Below, piece after piece: positions 24,504-31,722 of a stretch of 53,327 nt of DNA. The position numbers were made by a program, and so were the translations under genes. The notes below the pieces were generated by a model. That model did not search any database. It saw only the letters and a list, made by a program, of their open reading frames with translations, and had not been told where the DNA came from. Each line of letters begins with the position of its first letter. Positions within the stretch are counted from its first letter, which is position 1. The stretch covers positions 1 through 53,327 of the forward strand of contig JASJBE010000019.1 of NCBI GenBank assembly GCA_030066655.1, given 5' to 3'. Source of the stretch: Woeseiaceae bacterium (GTDB lineage Bacteria; Pseudomonadota; Gammaproteobacteria; Steroidobacterales; Woeseiaceae).

Positions 24504-24665
24504 GGGGTCGAACCGCATTTTCTCGGTCGCATTAAATTCGCGGTCCCAAATTTGGGGTCGAACCGCAACCAATCAACCATTTAAGCGTCGAACCGCATAT
24601 TTTCGGTCGGGGCGGCAGTCGTTTCTGGGTCGAGAAATTCGGTTCGACCCCTTTTTCACGACCCC
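24504..24665. repeat. GGGGTCGAACCG repeat cluster 1
   Basis: Fills the gap between the mipA-like gene and the orphan gene. Forward copies of GGGGTCGAACCG are at 24504-24515 and 24554-24565, and a degenerate one at 24585-24595. Inverted copies are at 24640-24651 (CGGTTCGACCCC), a half copy at 24659-24665, and a worn copy near 24541. The stretch 24585-24651 is a unit with outward inverted ends and an internal GGGGCGGCAGTC (24609-24620); it recurs in cluster 2. Confidence 0.85.
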
Positions 24666-24677
24666 TTTTTCACTTTT

Positions 24678-25136
24678 TCAGGCTATGAGCTCGCGTAGTA
24701 TTGAGACGAACTCCCGCCGCTTCCAGTACAGTTCGGAGTAGATCGCCTTTGTCGGATCATCGTCGGGAGTCGCGTTGTCGAGCCAGTTGGCCGACTTCAT
24801 ATTTTGTTTCGCGATTGTCAGGATCTCTTTAAGCACGGCGACCGCCGAGTCGGCGCGATTGCACTTTCGCGTCAGCAGCCGGTCGATCTCCCGGGCGGCA
24901 TCTGACGACGTTGCGATAGCCTCGCCCGCCGCTTTGGACAGAGGTCGCTTCTCAATGCCGGCGTCGGCCTGGGCCTTGGCCACACGCTCCGGTGTGCTGC
25001 GCTCGAGTTCATCCAGCTCGCGCACGGCGTCGACCAGGGGCTCGAGGTTCAGGCGTTCATCTGCTGTTGCCTTGTCGATAGCAACCTGAATGTGTTCCAG
25101 CCTGATTACGTATCCCGCGGATTCAGCAGCATGCAT
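24678..25136 (-). CDS. Hypothetical protein bracketed by repeat clusters
   Basis: Unrecognised 152-residue protein. It is predicted to be mostly alpha-helical and soluble, with charged heptad-like stretches (LEHIQVAIDKATADERLNLE; AVRELDELERSTPERVAKAQ), one Cys in LLTRKCNRAD, and no signal peptide or membrane segment. I placed the start at the ATG at 25136 (MHAAESAGYVIRLEH). The open frame continues to 25277, but that part simply translates the flanking repeats and is unlikely to be coding. On the minus strand TGCTATAGT (near 25170-25178) looks like an extended -10. Repeat clusters lie on both sides, so it may be cargo of a mobile or recombining unit. Function unknown. Confidence 0.6.
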   Translation of the reverse strand: MHAAESAGYVIRLEHIQVAIDKATADERLNLEPLVDAVRELDELERSTPERVAKAQADAGIEKRPLSKAAGEAIATSSDAAREIDRLLTRKCNRADSAVAVLKEILTIAKQNMKSANWLDNATPDDDPTKAIYSELYWKRREFVSILRELIA

Positions 25137-25183
25137 TTGTTCCAGATTCTCGTTTCCTGTCGCGGTCCGCACTATAGCATTAA

Positions 25184-25347
25184 GGGGTCGAACCGATTTT
25201 TTGGGGCCGAACCGGTTTGTTCGCTCGGGCACTTTCCTGGGGATCGAACCGATTTCTTCGGTTGGGGCGGCAGTCAATTTGCGGTTGAGCTATTCGGTTC
25301 GACCCGTTTTTCCATTTCCCCCGTTTCGAGAAATTCGGTTCGACCCC
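25184..25347. repeat. GGGGTCGAACCG repeat cluster 2
   Basis: Forward copies: 25184-25195, 25203-25214 (GGGGCCGAACCG) and 25241-25251. Inverted copies: 25295-25305 and 25336-25347. The unit 25241-25305 is an imperfect direct duplicate of 24585-24651 in cluster 1, sharing the internal GGGGCGGCAGTC (25264-25275). The downstream part 25322-25356 repeats the end of cluster 1 (CGAGAAATTCGGTTCGACCC). The two clusters bracket the orphan gene. Confidence 0.85.
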
Positions 25348-25382
25348 TTTTTCCACGGGCGGGGGCAATAGAACGTCAGCAA

Positions 25383-25418
25383 TAAAGAAAGGGCGACCGA
25401 CTAGTGTCGGCCGCCCTT
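25383..25418 (-). terminator. Intrinsic terminator of the subtilase gene
   Basis: Arms 25391-25401 and 25406-25416 pair over eleven positions with one G-T wobble around a four-base loop. On the minus strand the hairpin is followed by TTTCTTT. It lies 37 bases past the subtilase stop. Confidence 0.8.
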
Positions 25419-25454
25419 GCTGCTCTTGCTGCTTCTGCTTGCGCGAACAGGGGA

Positions 25455-28034
25455 TCAGTCGTCGTCGTTGAGCTGCATGGACTGACCCGACGCGTTGTAG
25501 AGCGGATCGTAGTCGGTCACGGCATCTGCCCACAAATAGCTGTCTGTCCAGAGGAAGGCGTCCGTCCACAGGAAGCCGTCCGTCCACAGGAAGGCATCGG
25601 TCCAGAGGAAGGCGTCCGTCCACAGGAACGCGTCCGTCCACAGGTAGCCGTCAGTCCACAGGAAGCTGTCAGTCCACAGGAAGGCGTCGGTCCACAGGAA
25701 GCCGGCGCCCCAGCCGTTGCTGGTGTCGGGCGTTGTGTTCGTGTCTGTCGTCTGTGTCGTGTCTGTCGTCTGAGTCGTTTCAGTCACCGGATCGGGCTGA
25801 CCTGACCACAGCACTGCAGTGTCCTGGACCAGGATGACCGGCCCTTCCTCGGAGCGCGCCATGGCGGGCGACGGCGCCGTCTCTGCGACGAAACCGCCCG
25901 CGGCAATCGCTGCCTCGATGTCGAGAACGCCGGCGCCGGCGGCGGTCGGTTCTGCGTCAATGTTGCGTGCCGACGTCATCAGCCTTGCTTTGACTGAACC
26001 CGGGTTCAGCGTCGGGTCCTGCGTCAGCATCAAGGCCGCCGCGCCTGACGCCATGCCGGCTGCCATGCTGGTTCCCGAGATCTCGAGGTACTGCTTCGAA
26101 CAAACAGCACCACAAGCAGGCTCGCGGTCCGGAAGCTCGATACGCATCTTGCCGTTGCTCGGCATAGCCGCGACGATACGGTTGCCCGGCGCGACGAGGT
26201 CCGGCTTCAGGATGTGGTCAATCAGCGTCGGGCCCATCGACGAGAACGTAGACACGAAGTCGTCGCTGAAATCGTTGCCCGTACCCTTGTCGGTCAACGA
26301 ACCAACGGTAAGGACGAGGGGCGAGTTGCCCGGGCTCGTGATCGTCATGTGCCCGTCGCGGCCGTAGTTGCCGGCAGAAGCCACAACGACATAGCCGGCA
26401 TCGACCAGCGCTTCGGCGGCCAGCGCCAGCGGATCGCTGGTCACGCTTTCCTCCACGGCCTTGCCGAGGGACATGTTGACAACGCGGATGCCGTTGGCGG
26501 CGCCGTTGCTCAGGACCCAGTCGAGACCGGCGATGAGGTCCGACGTGACGCCGCTGCCCTGCTCGTCGAGCACGCGCACCGAGTGCAGCGTCGCGCCGGG
26601 CGCGACGCCCTGGTACAGGCCGTCGGACTGTGCGCCGTTGCCGCCAATGATGCCGGCGACGTGCGTACCGTGACCGTAGGGATCGTAAGGGTCGTCACCC
26701 ATGACCTCGACCTGCAGATTGTCGACATACAGGTAACGCGAAAGCTCCTCGGGGAAGTAGCCCTCGACCGAGAAACGCAACGTGACCGGTGCGTCCAGCC
26801 CCAGGTGATTCTCGAGGGGGATGCTCATCGTTTGTTGTGAGCTGTCCCGCGAGTTAAGCACGTGCGTTGCGAGCGTGGCCCACGTCGCTCCGCCGTCGCT
26901 CGACCCTTCCAGCGTTACCGTTACCGAGCCTGACGAGCCGCCGCGGCGACGAAAATCGTACGTCAGTGTCGCGCTTGCGAAGCCCGTGACGTTGAGATCG
27001 CGCGAAACGCCGGTGATACCGAACGATCCTTCGTCATCGTCATCATCGTCGTCACTCTGGATGCCTGTGGCATTGCCAACGTAGCCGCCGTCATCCATAT
27101 TGGCGCCGAGACGAAGGCAGTAGCCGCTCGCGCAGTACGACGAGGAAATGACGCGTGCAAATCCCGACGTGGCGCTGTTCCACTCACCGAAGTCCTGCCA
27201 CGGGCCTGTCCAGTCGAGGTGGCCGTCCGATCCTGAGTAGTTGTAGGTGCGGAATTCGTCGCGATAGGCGCCAAGTCCGGCCGATTCGGCAACCGCGGCG
27301 CACGCGCCGGATGACGCGACGCAGTCCACGCGCGTGGCGACGTTCAGATCAGGATGCTGGCTGACGCCCGAGTCCAGCACGGCGACGCCAATGGACGGGT
27401 CGACGGGGAATGAGTAGCTGGATCCGGTCGCCGGCTGGCGTGCAGTCTGGAGCGACGCAACCGAGGTAGCGCTGACGGGCAGGTCGCGGCTGACAAACTT
27501 GACGTTGTTGTCGATTGCGAGATCGATCAGCGCGGCAGCCGGAAGACGAACCGCCCGCATCTTGAGGCTTGCGTAGCTGCGGACGATCGAACCACCGAGG
27601 CTCTCGATGCGGTCACTTTCGAAGAGCTCAGGGTGTGTCTCATAGCTGACGAGGATCTCGATCTCTTCGTCGCCGCCGGCCGCAGCGATGGAAGCGAGTT
27701 GCGGGCCCATCTTGGCTTGCGCGCGGGACAGGCGTTCCGCCGGCGCAGACTCGGCCGCATTTCCGCCAGCCGACGTCGGAACGACCACGACGTCCGGGAG
27801 TCGTATGATTGAATCCGCAAACGCCCCAGGTGCCGATTCAGCAGCGGACTCGATCGTCGAGCGTTTGGCGTCCGGTACAACGGTGTTCTGATCAGCCGTC
27901 GGCGCGACGTCGACGGTCGTTACGGTGACCGCGTCGTAGGCACTCGTTGCCGTGTCGTCTTTCGCGACTATCAGGCCGATCGAACAGATACCGGTGATGA
28001 TGGCCATCGTGCACAAGGCTGATTTGAACTTCAT
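25455..28034 (-). CDS. Secreted subtilase (S8) with insert domain and FLWTD-repeat tail
   Basis: Serine protease of family S8, exported by an N-terminal signal (about 1-25). The 859-residue protein has an I9-like prodomain (about 120-190), catalytic Asp221 (VAVLDSGVSQHPDL), His455 (GHGTHVAGIIGG), oxyanion Asn556 (SAGN) and Ser656 (SGTSMAAGMASG). Asp and His are 234 residues apart, against a few tens in ordinary subtilisins; residues about 232-450 form an inserted beta-rich domain with a seven-Asp run at 328-334. After a Thr-rich linker (749-773), ten hexapeptides of the form [AGS][FY]LWTD occupy 778-836. I chose the ATG at 28034, which gives a good signal peptide; a GTG at 28070 is possible. 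A perfect CRP-type site lies upstream. Confidence 0.93.
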   Translation of the reverse strand: MKFKSALCTMAIITGICSIGLIVAKDDTATSAYDAVTVTTVDVAPTADQNTVVPDAKRSTIESAAESAPGAFADSIIRLPDVVVVPTSAGGNAAESAPAERLSRAQAKMGPQLASIAAAGGDEEIEILVSYETHPELFESDRIESLGGSIVRSYASLKMRAVRLPAAALIDLAIDNNVKFVSRDLPVSATSVASLQTARQPATGSSYSFPVDPSIGVAVLDSGVSQHPDLNVATRVDCVASSGACAAVAESAGLGAYRDEFRTYNYSGSDGHLDWTGPWQDFGEWNSATSGFARVISSSYCASGYCLRLGANMDDGGYVGNATGIQSDDDDDDDEGSFGITGVSRDLNVTGFASATLTYDFRRRGGSSGSVTVTLEGSSDGGATWATLATHVLNSRDSSQQTMSIPLENHLGLDAPVTLRFSVEGYFPEELSRYLYVDNLQVEVMGDDPYDPYGHGTHVAGIIGGNGAQSDGLYQGVAPGATLHSVRVLDEQGSGVTSDLIAGLDWVLSNGAANGIRVVNMSLGKAVEESVTSDPLALAAEALVDAGYVVVASAGNYGRDGHMTITSPGNSPLVLTVGSLTDKGTGNDFSDDFVSTFSSMGPTLIDHILKPDLVAPGNRIVAAMPSNGKMRIELPDREPACGAVCSKQYLEISGTSMAAGMASGAAALMLTQDPTLNPGSVKARLMTSARNIDAEPTAAGAGVLDIEAAIAAGGFVAETAPSPAMARSEEGPVILVQDTAVLWSGQPDPVTETTQTTDTTQTTDTNTTPDTSNGWGAGFLWTDAFLWTDSFLWTDGYLWTDAFLWTDAFLWTDAFLWTDGFLWTDAFLWTDSYLWADAVTDYDPLYNASGQSMQLNDDD
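25527..25703 (-). repeat. 18-bp tandem repeat encoding the FLWTD tail
   Basis: About ten 18-bp units in frame within the subtilase gene, encoding [AGS][FY]LWTD. Most units read FLWTD; units 4 and 10 have Tyr for Phe, and the last reads YLWAD. Codons differ slightly between units, so the repeat is kept at the protein level. Confidence 0.95.
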
Positions 28035-28123
28035 GGCGCCTGCCCTTTCGAAATGTTGGGGCAATTTCACCAGACGGGACTACTTTTGAGAGTTGCGTGG
28101 CTTGCGCGGTGCCGGCTCACGAG

Positions 28124-28139
28124 TGTGAAGCGCGTCACA
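28124..28139. promoter_or_regulatory. Perfect CRP/Vfr-type operator upstream of the subtilase
   Basis: TGTGA (28124-28128), six bases AGCGCG, and TCACA (28135-28139) match the CRP half-site consensus exactly. The centre is about 97 bases before the subtilase ATG. The nearest gene on the other side ends 200 bp away and reads the same way, so the subtilase is the likely target. Confidence 0.6.
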
Positions 28140-28168
28140 TAATGTCTCGGTTAAATCAGGAAGGGAAA

Positions 28169-28332
28169 GGGGTCGGACCGATTCTTAGCGAACTGGGAAA
28201 GGGGTCGAACCGATTTTTCGAATCAACCGAGGAATACTGCTGATTCGAAAAATCGGTTCGACCCCTAATTGCTAATAGCTAGACCTAGAAAAATCGGTTC
28301 GACCCCTATTTCTGAAAAATCGGTTCGACCCC
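28169..28332. repeat. GGGGTCGAACCG repeat cluster 3 with a perfect palindrome
   Basis: Copies at 28169-28180 (GGGGTCGGACCG), 28201-28212 (forward), 28254-28265, 28295-28306 and 28321-28332 (inverted). The pair 28201-28225 and 28241-28265 is a perfect 25-bp inverted repeat around a 15-base loop. The last copy ends five bases before the stop codon of the GGDEF-EAL gene. The cluster fills most of the 300-bp gap between that gene and the subtilase. Confidence 0.9.
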
Positions 28333-28337
28333 TATTG

Positions 28338-30989
28338 CTAGGCTACAGCGCGGGTCACCCGCTTCGGCTCGGAAACCCCGTACCCTTGCGCATAGTCGAT
28401 GCCCATGCCGCGAAGCATCGTGATGATCTCTTCGTTCTCGGCGAACTCGGCAATGGTCTTCTTGCCGGTCAGGTGACCGATCTCGTTGATCGAGCGCACC
28501 ATCTCGCGGTCGATCGGGTCGTGCAGGATCTCCTTGACGAAGCTGCCGTCGATCTTCAGGAAATCGACCGGGAAGTGCTTCAGGTAACCGAATGAGGACA
28601 GGCCGGTACCGAAGTCGTCCAGTGCGAACAGGCAGCCCAATTCCTTCAGCGCATTGATGAAACGATTCGCCTGCGAATAGCTGGCGATGGCTGCGGTCTC
28701 GGTAATCTCGAAGCAGATCTTGGTCGCGTCGAGCCCGCTCATCTGGAACTGCTCGACAACGAACGGCAGGAACTTTTCGTCGCCGAGACTCTGGCCCGAC
28801 AGGTTGATCGAACACATTGCCAGGCGTTCGCGCTCATCGGCCTCAGACACCAGCCAGCGGAACGCGCTGCGGATGACCCAGCGGTCGATGCTCGGCGTGA
28901 TGCCGTAGCGCTCCGCCGCTTCGATGAACAAGGCCGGAGAGATGACTCCGCCGTTCTCATCGCGCATACGCAACAGGATCTCGTAGTGCGCGCCCTCTTC
29001 CTCAGCCTGCAGCGGCTTGATCGTCTGCCGGTACAGCTCGAAGCGGTTCTCCTCCAGCGCGTTGTTGATGCGGGCCGCCCACTGCAGTTCGCGGCGCCTG
29101 CGCATCAGGTCGATGTCGTTTTCCTGGAAGCTGTGGATACGGTTGCGGCCGGCCTCTTTCGCGGTGGCGCAGGCACTGTCGGCCGCGCTCAACAGCGCGG
29201 CTACGTCTTCATTGTCGGCAGTAATCGGGACCACGCCGATACTGACGCCGAGCCGGAATGTCCGATCGTCCCACAGGAATTTGTAGTCACCGATCGCGAT
29301 ACGCAGCGCCTCGGCGGTCTGCATTGCCTCATCGAGACTGCAGCTCTCCAGCAGCACGCCGAATTCGTCACCGCCGAGACGCGCCAGCGTGTCACGCCAG
29401 CGAATCTTCGATTTGAGTAACGCGCCAAGCTGTCCGAGCAGTGCGTCGCCGGCGCTGTGGCCGCAGGAGTCGTTGACAATCTTGAACTGGTCGAGGTCCA
29501 GGTACAGCAGCGCATAGGACGTCTCGCGCGCCCGGGCGCTCTTCAGCGCACGCTCGAGACGATTTTCAAACTCACGGCGATTGACGAGGCCGGTCAGTAT
29601 GTCGTGACTCGCGTGATAGCTGAGACGACGATTCAACTCGCGGGATTCCGAGACGTCGTGGAAGACGAGCACGCCGCCGGTCACCTGGCCCTTGCCGTCG
29701 CGAATCGGGGACGCCGTGTTTTCGATGTAGAGCTCGTTGCCGTCGCGGCGTATCAGCAGCGTCGGTCGCACCGACTTGATCGCCCGGTCACGACGAATCG
29801 CGACGACCAGTGGGTTTTCAAGCGGCTCGCAGGTCTCCTCGTGGAAGCCGCGGAAGATCTCGTCCAGCGGCCGACCGCTGGCGTCGTCGACCTTCCAGCC
29901 GGTCAACTCCTCGGCGACAGGATTCACGTACTCGACGTTGCCGTCCGCATCCGTCGTGATGACGCCGTCGCCGATGGACTGCAGCGTGATCTGTGCGCTC
30001 TCCTTCTGCCGGAACAGCGCCTCCTCGTACAGCTTGCGCTCCGTGATATCGACTTCGACGCCGAGCAGCCGGATCAGGCGGCCGTTCTTGTCCGTGATCC
30101 CCTTCGCGCGACTGCTCATCCACCGCCATTCGCCGCTGCGATGGCGCATGCGATGCATCGACTCGAAAAACGGCGTCTTCCCCTCGAGGTGCTCACGCAT
30201 CTTGGCCTGCACGCGGGCCATGTCATCGGGGTGCACCAGCGTGTACCAATCGAGCGCAATGTCGTCGTCATCGACGTCATAGCCGAGCATGGTCTTCCAG
30301 CGCGGGGACAGCTCGACGTGCTTGGTCTGGCCGTCAAAGTCCCAGATCCCGTCATTGGCGGTCATGTCAACGAGCTCGCTGCGCTGGTCGATATCGCCCA
30401 GTATCGACCGGTCTTCGAGCAGCTCGAGGCCCGACGCCAGCGACGCACCGATCAGCTTGATCAGCAGGTGGAAGTTCGCGTCCCAACTGTCGGTCGCATG
30501 CTCGTTGCCGAGAGCGAGAAAGCCGCAGATGTTCCCTTTCACCGCGATGCCGATGACCAGCAGCGACCCGAAATGCAGTTCAGCGAGGCGTTCGAACTCC
30601 GCCTGTGCGGCGGTTGGCGCCTCGGTGGAGTTGTCGATCTCGATGACACGCAGGTGCCCAAGTCGATCGGTCAGCCAAGGCCAGTTTGAGAGCGGTTCGC
30701 CGGCGAGCACGTCGCTGGAACATTGAGCGAAGCCGCTGCGGCCCGAGTGGACGGTCTCGATCTTGTCACTGTCATCAGACAGCAGCGCGAGAAAAGCCGC
30801 GTCGCAACCGGCCGCCTCCGGCAGTTCGGCGATGTTCGCCGCCAGCTGTTCGCTCGAATCTTCGAGAGACAGATTCTGGAGATTGACGGCTATCTTGGTT
30901 TGCAGCGCATCGACGGTGCCGCGGGTACGCGTACCAGCGCGAGGTCGTCGCGGTCGGATTCCCGTTTGGTGATCAGTCGAATCGGTCAC
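28338..30989 (-). CDS. GAF-PAS-PAS-GGDEF-EAL cyclic-di-GMP signalling protein
   Basis: Cytoplasmic cyclic-di-GMP enzyme with sensory domains. The 883-residue protein has a GAF domain (about 40-190), PAS/PAC domains (about 205-320 and 330-450), a GGDEF domain (455-610) with intact GGDEF at 539-543, and an EAL domain (625-880). The EAL signature reads EILLR, and the catalytic FALDDFGTG, ICFEITETA and LKIDGSFV motifs are present, so both cyclase and phosphodiesterase activity are possible. No membrane segment is visible. The start appears to be GTG at 30989. It is divergent from the flavin reductase gene. The stop codon abuts repeat cluster 3. Confidence 0.93.
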   Translation of the reverse strand: MTDSTDHQTGIRPRRPRAGTRTRGTVDALQTKIAVNLQNLSLEDSSEQLAANIAELPEAAGCDAAFLALLSDDSDKIETVHSGRSGFAQCSSDVLAGEPLSNWPWLTDRLGHLRVIEIDNSTEAPTAAQAEFERLAELHFGSLLVIGIAVKGNICGFLALGNEHATDSWDANFHLLIKLIGASLASGLELLEDRSILGDIDQRSELVDMTANDGIWDFDGQTKHVELSPRWKTMLGYDVDDDDIALDWYTLVHPDDMARVQAKMREHLEGKTPFFESMHRMRHRSGEWRWMSSRAKGITDKNGRLIRLLGVEVDITERKLYEEALFRQKESAQITLQSIGDGVITTDADGNVEYVNPVAEELTGWKVDDASGRPLDEIFRGFHEETCEPLENPLVVAIRRDRAIKSVRPTLLIRRDGNELYIENTASPIRDGKGQVTGGVLVFHDVSESRELNRRLSYHASHDILTGLVNRREFENRLERALKSARARETSYALLYLDLDQFKIVNDSCGHSAGDALLGQLGALLKSKIRWRDTLARLGGDEFGVLLESCSLDEAMQTAEALRIAIGDYKFLWDDRTFRLGVSIGVVPITADNEDVAALLSAADSACATAKEAGRNRIHSFQENDIDLMRRRRELQWAARINNALEENRFELYRQTIKPLQAEEEGAHYEILLRMRDENGGVISPALFIEAAERYGITPSIDRWVIRSAFRWLVSEADERERLAMCSINLSGQSLGDEKFLPFVVEQFQMSGLDATKICFEITETAAIASYSQANRFINALKELGCLFALDDFGTGLSSFGYLKHFPVDFLKIDGSFVKEILHDPIDREMVRSINEIGHLTGKKTIAEFAENEEIITMLRGMGIDYAQGYGVSEPKRVTRAVA

Positions 30990-31141
30990 GTCGTCACCCG
31001 GGCATCGAGGCGGATTATTGCGGCAGAGGTTCGCAAGCGTCGTTATCAGCAGCCTGAAACCAGCATTTTCTCATGAATCGAACACATTACAAGCACTTAC
31101 GGCTTGCCCCATCGCGCCGGCGAACGCATACTGCGCCCGCT

Positions 31142-31618
31142 ATGACAGACGCGACCTCATTGAACTTAAGGAAAAGTCTCGGAAAGTTCGCCACTGGCGT
31201 GACCGTGGTGACCTGCCGCTCCGGCGACGGGCGCTCGTGTGGCATTACGGCCAACAGCTTCAGCTCGGTCTCGCTGGACCCGCCGCTGATCCTGTGGAAC
31301 ATCGCCAAGACCTGTAATTCGCTGGACGCATTCCTTGAGGCCGAGCACTACGCGATTCATGTATTGACCAACGATCAGATACACCTCGCGAGTCATTTTG
31401 CGCAGACCGACCACAAGTCCTACGAGCGAATCGTGCACACCATCTCCGACGATGGGGTGCCCATCCTGCCGGATGTGCTGGCGCGCTTCGACTGCCGCAC
31501 CTACCAGATCCACGACTCGGGAGACCACCACATCATCGTGGGTGAAGTGCTGCACCATGAACACCGCGCGGGCAACCCGCTGCTGTATTTTTCGAGTAAC
31601 TACGCCTCACTCGACTGA
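31142..31618 (+). CDS. Flavin reductase family protein
   Basis: Flavin reductase of the HpaC/RutF-like split-barrel FMN-binding family, which supplies reduced flavin to partner monooxygenases or acts on its own. The 158-residue protein has FATGVTVVTC near the start, GITANSFSSVSLDPPLILW for FMN binding, and the C-terminal HHIIVGEVLHHEH and PLLYFSSNYASL. I chose the ATG at 31142 (MTDATSLNLRKSL); the frame opens earlier at 31073 but that part is not family-like. No partner oxygenase gene is adjacent. A 7-bp stem (31618-31624 with 31635-31641) follows the stop but lacks a T-run. Confidence 0.9.
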   Translation: MTDATSLNLRKSLGKFATGVTVVTCRSGDGRSCGITANSFSSVSLDPPLILWNIAKTCNSLDAFLEAEHYAIHVLTNDQIHLASHFAQTDHKSYERIVHTISDDGVPILPDVLARFDCRTYQIHDSGDHHIIVGEVLHHEHRAGNPLLYFSSNYASLD

Positions 31619-31665
31619 CGAAGCTGCACGCCCGGCTTCGTTACTCCACACCACTTTTGCGATCC

Positions 31666-31695
31666 CAAAAAAAACGCGCCGCAGATGCGGCGCGT
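31666..31695 (-). terminator. Intrinsic terminator of the TonB receptor gene
   Basis: Arms 31674-31683 (ACGCGCCGCA) and 31686-31695 (TGCGGCGCGT) form a perfect 10-bp stem. On the minus strand it is followed by eight Ts (31674-31667). It lies 28 bases after the receptor stop. Confidence 0.92.
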
Positions 31696-31722
31696 CCTGG
31701 TTTCAGCGAAGCGAGTTCCGAC

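Noticed and set aside
25137-25277. N-terminal extension of the orphan protein
   Set aside because: It translates the GGGGTCGAACCG repeats (RTNRFGPKKSVRPL) and has no ribosome-binding site; the ATG at 25136 is a better start.
25404-25805. Plus-strand open frame of 133 codons with PQE repeats
   Set aside because: It is the antisense of the FLWTD repeat in the subtilase gene; its repetitive sequence comes only from the 18-bp units.
24504-28332. Repeat clusters considered as CRISPR arrays
   Set aside because: Repeats occur in both orientations with irregular spacing, form palindromes, and there is no cas gene; spacing is not that of spacers.
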